Origin: JBDSLU01 sp039916225
GTDB lineage: Bacteria > Acidobacteriota > Vicinamibacteria > Vicinamibacterales > Vicinamibacteraceae
Direction of reading: 5' to 3'
Assembly (NCBI GenBank): GCA_039916225.1
Contig: JBDSLU010000013.1
Location: 1 to 9,686, forward strand
Length of the DNA: 9,686 bases
This document shows positions 5,263 through 9,686 of the stretch, piece by piece (positions within the stretch are counted from its first letter, which is position 1; the number at the start of each line of letters is the position of its first letter). Both the position numbers and the translations under genes were made by a program. A model generated the notes under the pieces. That model was not told where the DNA came from, ran no database searches, and saw nothing but the letters and a program-made list of their open reading frames with translations.

Positions 5263-8118
5263 TCACCGCGGCGGCGCATGCGTCGCTTCCCGGGCCATCT
5301 CGGCGATCCACGCGTCGACCAGCGCCAACGACTCGCCTTGGATCGCGGCGTAGGCGTCACGCAACGCCCGCATTCGTTCCAGGTCGCGGGTCGCGTTCCA
5401 CACCGGTGTCTTGCGCCGCGCGGCGTCGTAGAGCGTGTTGAGCGCGAGCAGCAGCGTGGCCTGATCCGGTTGCTTCAAGGTCGCGACCAGGTCGACGCCT
5501 TCCTGCTGCCGCCCGTCGGCCAGCGCGACGTGCGCCTGCAGCCGCACGAAGGCATCGTCGTCCGGCCACCGCTGTCGGGCCTGGTTGAGCAGCGCCAGCG
5601 CCGCCGCCGGCTTGTCGGCGCGCAACCACGCTTCGATCGCCAGGCGCTGCAGCTCGGGCGACGTCCGCTCACGCACCAGCGCCATTTGCCACGCGCCTGC
5701 CGCTTCGCTGTCCTTGGCGCCAGCGGCGTAACAGGCGCCGAGATAGGTCAGCGACGGCGCGAAGTCCGGCGCGATCTTCAGCGCGGCGCGAAACGCCTGC
5801 GCCGCTTCCTCGAGGTCGCCGGCGTGGAGGTGACCGAGGCCAGCGAAGAATTGCGCCGCCAGCGGCGACTCGGCCAGCGGCCCCTTGGTGCTGTCCGTGG
5901 GCCACGGGCCGGCCCTCGCTTGCTCGATCGCCGCGCGAACGGCCGCCGTGTCCTGACGCGCCGCCAGCCGATCGATCAGCGGCGTCACGAACGCCGTATC
6001 GAGCACCGTCGACGTGGCGAAGCGCGGCGTGGCGAACGACAGCGTGCCGCGGGCCGGGACGCGAGCACCGGACACCGCCGGGACGCCCGATCCCGCCGGC
6101 GTTGCCGGGGCGCCGGCAGCGGTCGCGGGGGCCGGGGCGGTTCCGGCGGGCGACGCCACGACGGTGAACGCCCGCGTCAGCGCGGTGGTGGCGCCGCCGA
6201 TCCTGGCGCTGAGCGTGTAGCGTCCCGGTGGCAGCATCGACGCCGGCAGCGTCTCCTGCGCCACCGTCGTGCCGCCCGTCGTCTGCGCGATGCGTGCGGC
6301 GCGGCGCACGAGCGGCGACGTACCGCCGGCCTTGGTGACCTCGAAGACCACCTGCGTCTTCTTCTCGGTCGCCGGCCCGGAGAGCGCCACCTGCGCGATC
6401 ACGTCGTCGGCGGTGGTGACGTGATCGAAGATGGGCCGCGGGGCGCCGCGAACCGCCCGATCCGCTCGGAACAACACCAAGCCCGGCGTCTCGATACCGC
6501 CGGTCTTCTTCCAGCGCGCATCGACGAGTCGCTCGAGGCTGCCGATCTTGCCGTCGGCGTCGCGCACCGCGACCCGCAGCACGTACGTGCCTGGCGGCGC
6601 GGTGAGCTCCACCGACAAGGTGCCGGGGACGCCGGCGGTGATTTCGACGGCGTTCTCCATCGCTGTGACCGGCTTGCCATCGAGATCGTAGAGCGCGGCC
6701 ACCGCCTTGGCGGTGCCGGCCGCGGCGCGGCCGACGTCGCCGACGGCGACGACGCGCAGGTCACGGCTGTGGCTGGCGGTCGCGTGCAGGACGTATGACG
6801 TCGCCCGCAGCTCGACGCCGGTCTGCAGCGGTCCGCCTTTCAAGGCCGCGCGCAGCGCGGTTTCCGGATCCTGCGGCGGCGTCGCCGCCTCGGCGCGCTG
6901 GCCGGACAGCACGCGCCGATACGAAGCGACGATCGCACCAGGCCGCGTCAGCTTGAGCGAAATGCGGTGGTCTTTGCCATCCAGATCATCGGGCAGCGCG
7001 TGCACCCCGAGACGGTAGTAGCCGCTCAGGCCGGCCGTCAGCGACGCGAAAGCGGTATCGGCCTGCCCCGCCAGCCGCACCGACCGTCCGCCGGTCAGGC
7101 TCGCCAGCATCTCGACGTTGTTCATGAGCAACGTGCGGTCCTCGATCGATCGCATCGACGGCCGCGACCGTGACGCGGCGAGCGCCCACATCTCCGCGGT
7201 GAAGGTGTGGATGGTGACGTTGGCGCGCGCCGCGTCGGCCGCCACCCAGCCCATCTCCGTCGACGCATCGCGCTCACTCATCGCCCAGCCGGACGACAGC
7301 AACACGGCGTGCTTCGGCCCGGGCACCTTGGCCAGGCCACGCATCGTGGCTCGCAGCGACCGCAGCACCGGCTGGGTCTGGGCCTGTGCGTCGAGCACCA
7401 TCGTCTTGACCTGCATCTCGACCTCGGTCGGGCAGAGCTGCTGGTTGGCGCGGCACTCGCGCCCGATGACGTCGCCGCGGACGAACAGGTCCTGCGCATC
7501 CATCCGGATCGCTTCCCAGATGCTGATGTTGTATTGCTGGAACGGCGGCGCCTGCACGCCGATGCCGACGACCTTGCTCAGCGCGTCGGCGATCTTGCTG
7601 TGATCGGCGGTGAAGTCGACGCTGGGCCCCGGCACCGGGTAGGTCAGCAAGCCGAGCAGATCCTTGGGGCCGAGCGCGAGCGCCCATCTCTTCGCCGAGT
7701 CGATGACCGACCGGGTTTCGCTGCCCAGACTGGCCTGGTCGATGACCAGCAGGATGACGCGGCCGTTCTCCTTCGGCTCGTTGGTCGTGATCTCGAGATC
7801 GGGCGGCGCTGCGTCGGGCGACGTGTCCTTCGACGCTGTCCCGTATTCCACGAGATCAGCCGATAAGACCTCGCGCGGCTTGCCCGAGATCTCGACTTTG
7901 AAGTCGGCCGGTCCCAGCCCGGTGACGACGACGCCCTTGCGATCGAGCACCGTCGCTTCGACGACGACCACGTCGGCTTCGGCCCGGAAGCGCGGCGTCG
8001 GCAGGTCCGCCGGCTGCGGCTGCCCGGCGGGCGTCTGGGCGAGCAGGCCCACCACGCTGGCGAGGATCATCGCGGCGCCCGCGCTGCTTCGCCGCCGTCG
8101 GTCAACGCTCCGGCGCAC
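5263..8118 (-). CDS. Exported VWA-domain protein with TPR C-terminus (VWFA-related acidobacterial type), degenerate MIDAS
   Basis: This protein has 951 residues from GTG 8118. That start is chosen over ATG 8070 because GAGGGAGGG lies 5 bases upstream and because it gives a complete signal peptide: basic VRRSVDRRRR, then hydrophobic AGAAMILASVVGLLAQ. Residues 45-90 form the strand-rich lead-in seen in this family (VVVVEATVLDRKGVVVTGLG, then DFKVEISGKPREV). Residues 118-370 are a VWA-like domain (VILLVIDQASLGSETRSVID; PKDLLGLLTY; KHAVLLSSGWAM; IHTFTAEMW; SGYYRLGVHA). The metal site DxSxS is replaced by DQASL (127-131), and the later Asp by Ser (LLSSG), so metal-dependent ligand binding is doubtful. 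Residues 430-655 look like beta-sandwich repeats. Residues 657-690 form an Ala/Pro/Gly linker, and about 750-880 contain TPR-like helices (GLGHLHAGDLEEAAQAFRAA, YLGACYAAGAKDSEAAGAWQ, ALALLNQARQRWPDDDAFVR). It is the last gene of the operon, overlapping the preceding VWA gene by 17 bases. A role in envelope protein-protein binding is likely; the exact function is unknown. Confidence 0.88.
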   Translation of the reverse strand: MRRSVDRRRRSSAGAAMILASVVGLLAQTPAGQPQPADLPTPRFRAEADVVVVEATVLDRKGVVVTGLGPADFKVEISGKPREVLSADLVEYGTASKDTSPDAAPPDLEITTNEPKENGRVILLVIDQASLGSETRSVIDSAKRWALALGPKDLLGLLTYPVPGPSVDFTADHSKIADALSKVVGIGVQAPPFQQYNISIWEAIRMDAQDLFVRGDVIGRECRANQQLCPTEVEMQVKTMVLDAQAQTQPVLRSLRATMRGLAKVPGPKHAVLLSSGWAMSERDASTEMGWVAADAARANVTIHTFTAEMWALAASRSRPSMRSIEDRTLLMNNVEMLASLTGGRSVRLAGQADTAFASLTAGLSGYYRLGVHALPDDLDGKDHRISLKLTRPGAIVASYRRVLSGQRAEAATPPQDPETALRAALKGGPLQTGVELRATSYVLHATASHSRDLRVVAVGDVGRAAAGTAKAVAALYDLDGKPVTAMENAVEITAGVPGTLSVELTAPPGTYVLRVAVRDADGKIGSLERLVDARWKKTGGIETPGLVLFRADRAVRGAPRPIFDHVTTADDVIAQVALSGPATEKKTQVVFEVTKAGGTSPLVRRAARIAQTTGGTTVAQETLPASMLPPGRYTLSARIGGATTALTRAFTVVASPAGTAPAPATAAGAPATPAGSGVPAVSGARVPARGTLSFATPRFATSTVLDTAFVTPLIDRLAARQDTAAVRAAIEQARAGPWPTDSTKGPLAESPLAAQFFAGLGHLHAGDLEEAAQAFRAALKIAPDFAPSLTYLGACYAAGAKDSEAAGAWQMALVRERTSPELQRLAIEAWLRADKPAAALALLNQARQRWPDDDAFVRLQAHVALADGRQQEGVDLVATLKQPDQATLLLALNTLYDAARRKTPVWNATRDLERMRALRDAYAAIQGESLALVDAWIAEMAREATHAPPR

Positions 8119-9298
8119 GATAGCCCTCCCTCGCCCGCACCTGGCAGCCGCTACAGGCACGGACCTCCAGTGTGCGCCAGCTGCCGTCGGGCGGCGTGCC
8201 CGACACGTACGACAGGATGTACTGATGCGACAGCTCGTCGAGGATCGACCCGAACGCGGCGTCGAGGTCCTCGGCGCGGCGCGGGAAATACGCGCGGCCG
8301 CCGCTCGCTTCGGCAAAGGCCTGCAACGTCTCGCGGAACTGGGCCGACGCGCCCTCGCCGAAGCCGACCGTGTAGATCACGACCTGTCCCTCTTCGATGC
8401 GCCGCAACGATTCGTCGCGACGGCCGACGCTGTGCCGATCGTCGCCGTCCGAGAAGATGATGATGCCTCGCCGGCCGGCTTTCTGGCCGACCAGTTCGAG
8501 CGAGCGGACGGTCGCGTCGAAGAAGGCGGTGCCGCCCCACGGCACCAGGGCCTCGACGGCGGCGGCACGCAGTGCGGCGTCGCTCTCCCGCTCGGCCAGC
8601 ACGAAGACCGTCTCGTTGAAGCCGATCAGGGTCGTGGTGTCGCCCGCCCGCAGCCGTCCCAGCAGGCCTTTGACGGCGGCCTGCACCTGCGGCATCGCCG
8701 GCTCCATGCTGGCGCTGATGTCGACCGTGGCGATCAGCTCGAGCGGCAGCGATTCGTCGGTCAGCGTTTCGATGCGCTGTGCCTTGCCGTTCTCGAGGAG
8801 CGTGAACGCCTCCTTCTTCAGGCCGCGCACGAAGTGGCCTTTGGCGTCGGTGACGATCACCGGTACCTGCACGGCCGCGACGTCGACGGTCTCGTTCACG
8901 TCGAGGCCCTTGGTGCGCCGGTTGGCGACCAGGCGCCGGCCATCGGCAAACGTCGCGACCACGCGGACATGATGCTCGCGCATGTCGCGCCCGGCGTCCC
9001 AGGTGCACGACCACGGCGGCTGTTGCAGCCGGCACAACTCGCGACCATCGATGGTAATCAGCAGCTCGACCCCGCCGGGCGCCGGGAGCGTGAGGGCGGC
9101 GACAATCGGCACGTCGCCCAGGACCGGCGCACCCTCGAGCGGCTCGCGGATGATCAGCGCCGGTGACGGCGACGCCGCCTGGCTGGCGACCGGCCGGGTG
9201 TCGGCGGACTGGGCCCGTGGCGCCGAGATCGCGAGCACCACCATCGCGCCGGTGAAGGCGCTGATGACCGACAGACGGGGATGTCGGAGGCCGATCAT
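8102..9298 (-). CDS. Exported VWA-domain protein (VWFA-related acidobacterial type), intact MIDAS
   Basis: This protein has 398 residues from ATG 9298, which overlaps the preceding stop as ATGA and has a GGGGGA just upstream. Residues 1-31 form a signal peptide (MIGLRHPRLSVISAFTGAMV, then APRAQS). Residues 46-125 look like a bacterial Ig-type beta domain (ALIIREPLEGAPVLGDVPIV; ELLITIDG) with Cys89 and Cys98 placed for a disulfide. Residues 134-182 (VNETVDVAAVQVPVIVTDAK, FVRGLKKEAFTLLENG) are the strand region typical of this acidobacterial family. Residues 187-365 are the VWA domain. Its metal-ion-dependent adhesion site is complete: DISAS (193-197), Thr257 in GGTAFFDAT and Asp284 in FSDGDD. 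It should bind a divalent ion and through it a protein ligand. The tail carries CSGC (382-385), followed by VRAREGY. The protein is probably periplasmic or surface-linked and paired with the larger, metal-site-defective VWA protein encoded immediately downstream. The ligand is unknown. Confidence 0.92.
   Translation of the reverse strand: MIGLRHPRLSVISAFTGAMVVLAISAPRAQSADTRPVASQAASPSPALIIREPLEGAPVLGDVPIVAALTLPAPGGVELLITIDGRELCRLQQPPWSCTWDAGRDMREHHVRVVATFADGRRLVANRRTKGLDVNETVDVAAVQVPVIVTDAKGHFVRGLKKEAFTLLENGKAQRIETLTDESLPLELIATVDISASMEPAMPQVQAAVKGLLGRLRAGDTTTLIGFNETVFVLAERESDAALRAAAVEALVPWGGTAFFDATVRSLELVGQKAGRRGIIIFSDGDDRHSVGRRDESLRRIEEGQVVIYTVGFGEGASAQFRETLQAFAEASGGRAYFPRRAEDLDAAFGSILDELSHQYILSYVSGTPPDGSWRTLEVRACSGCQVRAREGYRAPER
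8124..8132 (-). promoter_or_regulatory. Strong Shine-Dalgarno that decides the VWA-TPR start
   Basis: On the minus strand GAGGGAGGG (8132-8124) precedes GTG 8118 with 5 intervening bases (CTATC). It lies inside the end of the upstream VWA gene. This supports the GTG start and translation of the second VWA gene by re-initiation or independent loading. Confidence 0.7.
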
Positions 9299-9686
9299 CG
9301 GTCCCCCGCCGGCACCGGACGGAGGGGACCGGCGGTGGTCAACAGCCCGAGATGGCGCTCGAGTGCAATTTGATCGATCGCGCGCACGAACTCCGCCAGC
9401 GCGTCGAAGTCGTCGGTGTGACGCGGCGCCGCCATGTTCACGAGCTCGAAGGTCGCCGAAGGCATCAGGTCGACGACGAGCAACGCCGGCAGGTCCAGCG
9501 CCGCCAGCCGCACGGCCAGCGTCAATTGGAGATCCGGCAGCGCGCACGATACCAGCCGCAAGGAGCGCCCGGCGTATCGCTCCCATGGCCATGACGGCAA
9601 CGGCCCGGCCGTCGCGCGTCCCGACACGGGGCTCTGCACCGTGCCCCAGCCGGCCAGCGCCGCGAGCGCCGCGCCGTCAGGCGATC
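9295..9686 (-). CDS. Unrecognised protein, C-terminal part only (5' end beyond window)
   Basis: The frame is open to the window edge at 9686, so this is at least 130 residues of the C-terminus. A GTG at 9639 is possible but continuing through is equally likely. Readable stretches include WPWERYAGRSLRLVSCALPD, LTLAVRLAALDLPALLVVDL, SATFELVNMAAPRHTDDFD and ALAEFVRAIDQIALERHLG. The sequence looks like an alternating alpha/beta fold with a hydrophobic core strand (PALLVVDLM), without a clear membrane segment or a motif I recognise. It overlaps the VWA gene start by ATGA, so it is the upstream member of the same operon. Its function may be linked to the VWA proteins. I do not assign a family. Confidence 0.7.
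   Translation of the reverse strand, partial: SPDGAALAALAGWGTVQSPVSGRATAGPLPSWPWERYAGRSLRLVSCALPDLQLTLAVRLAALDLPALLVVDLMPSATFELVNMAAPRHTDDFDALAEFVRAIDQIALERHLGLLTTAGPLRPVPAGDR

Noticed and set aside
4993..6798. Long plus-strand open frame of about 600 codons
   Set aside because: It is antisense to the VWA-TPR gene. Its translation is arginine-rich and low in hydrophobic pattern with no domain, as expected for a shadow frame in high-GC DNA.
7664..9166. Long plus-strand open frame of about 500 codons
   Set aside because: Opposite to the two VWA genes, whose signal peptides and motifs are unmistakable; the antisense product has no recognisable features.
1..9686. CRISPR array, toxin-antitoxin or defence system
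   Set aside because: No regularly spaced repeats exist. The small XRE protein has no toxin neighbour (its partner is a STAS protein), and no nuclease, ATPase or reverse transcriptase motifs were seen.

Overview
The window is a high-GC chromosomal segment whose gene content points to Acidobacteriota, probably a Vicinamibacteria-like lineage. The best lineage clue is a pair of exported von Willebrand factor A proteins of the 'VWFA-related acidobacterial' type. Long non-stop shadow frames on both strands, GTG starts and tightly overlapping genes fit a high-GC genome. I see no insertion sequence, integrase, CRISPR array or phage gene, and base composition looks uniform, so this reads as ordinary core or shell chromosome.

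Left part (1-2779, plus strand): a tRNA-Glu(CTC) gene with a good sigma-70 promoter and encoded CCA is followed by a three-gene run. First is a small exported HEAGH zinc-peptidase-like protein. Next is RsmH, the 16S rRNA C1402 N4-methyltransferase, in an N-terminally extended form. Last is a J-domain protein with the HPD motif between two helical arms. Both gene junctions are 4-base GTGA overlaps, so the three are almost certainly cotranscribed and translationally coupled. This is not the usual rsmH context (mraZ-rsmH-ftsL-ftsI).

Middle part (2780-5105): a minus-strand pair encodes a STAS-domain anti-sigma-factor antagonist and a 63-residue XRE-family DNA-binding protein. It diverges, across a 155-base regulatory region, from a plus-strand gene of the purine nucleoside permease (NUP) family. 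The NUP product has a signal peptide, no other membrane segment and phosphorylase-like motifs, so it looks like a periplasmic enzyme. A convergent minus-strand gene encodes a small, degenerate PilZ-like protein with a short VPVA repeat in its tail.

Right part (5263-9686, minus strand): an operon enters from beyond the window edge. The C-terminal part of an unrecognised protein overlaps by ATGA a 398-residue exported VWA protein with a complete metal-ion-dependent adhesion site (MIDAS). That gene overlaps by 17 bases a 951-residue exported VWA protein with a degraded MIDAS, a long beta-rich middle and a C-terminal TPR region. The two VWA proteins probably act together in the envelope, but nothing here identifies their ligand.

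No part of the window is convincingly a new defence or mobile system. The most interesting points are the VWA pair, the likely misnaming of the NUP protein, the STAS-XRE pair without a partner kinase, and the peptidase-RsmH-J-protein operon.
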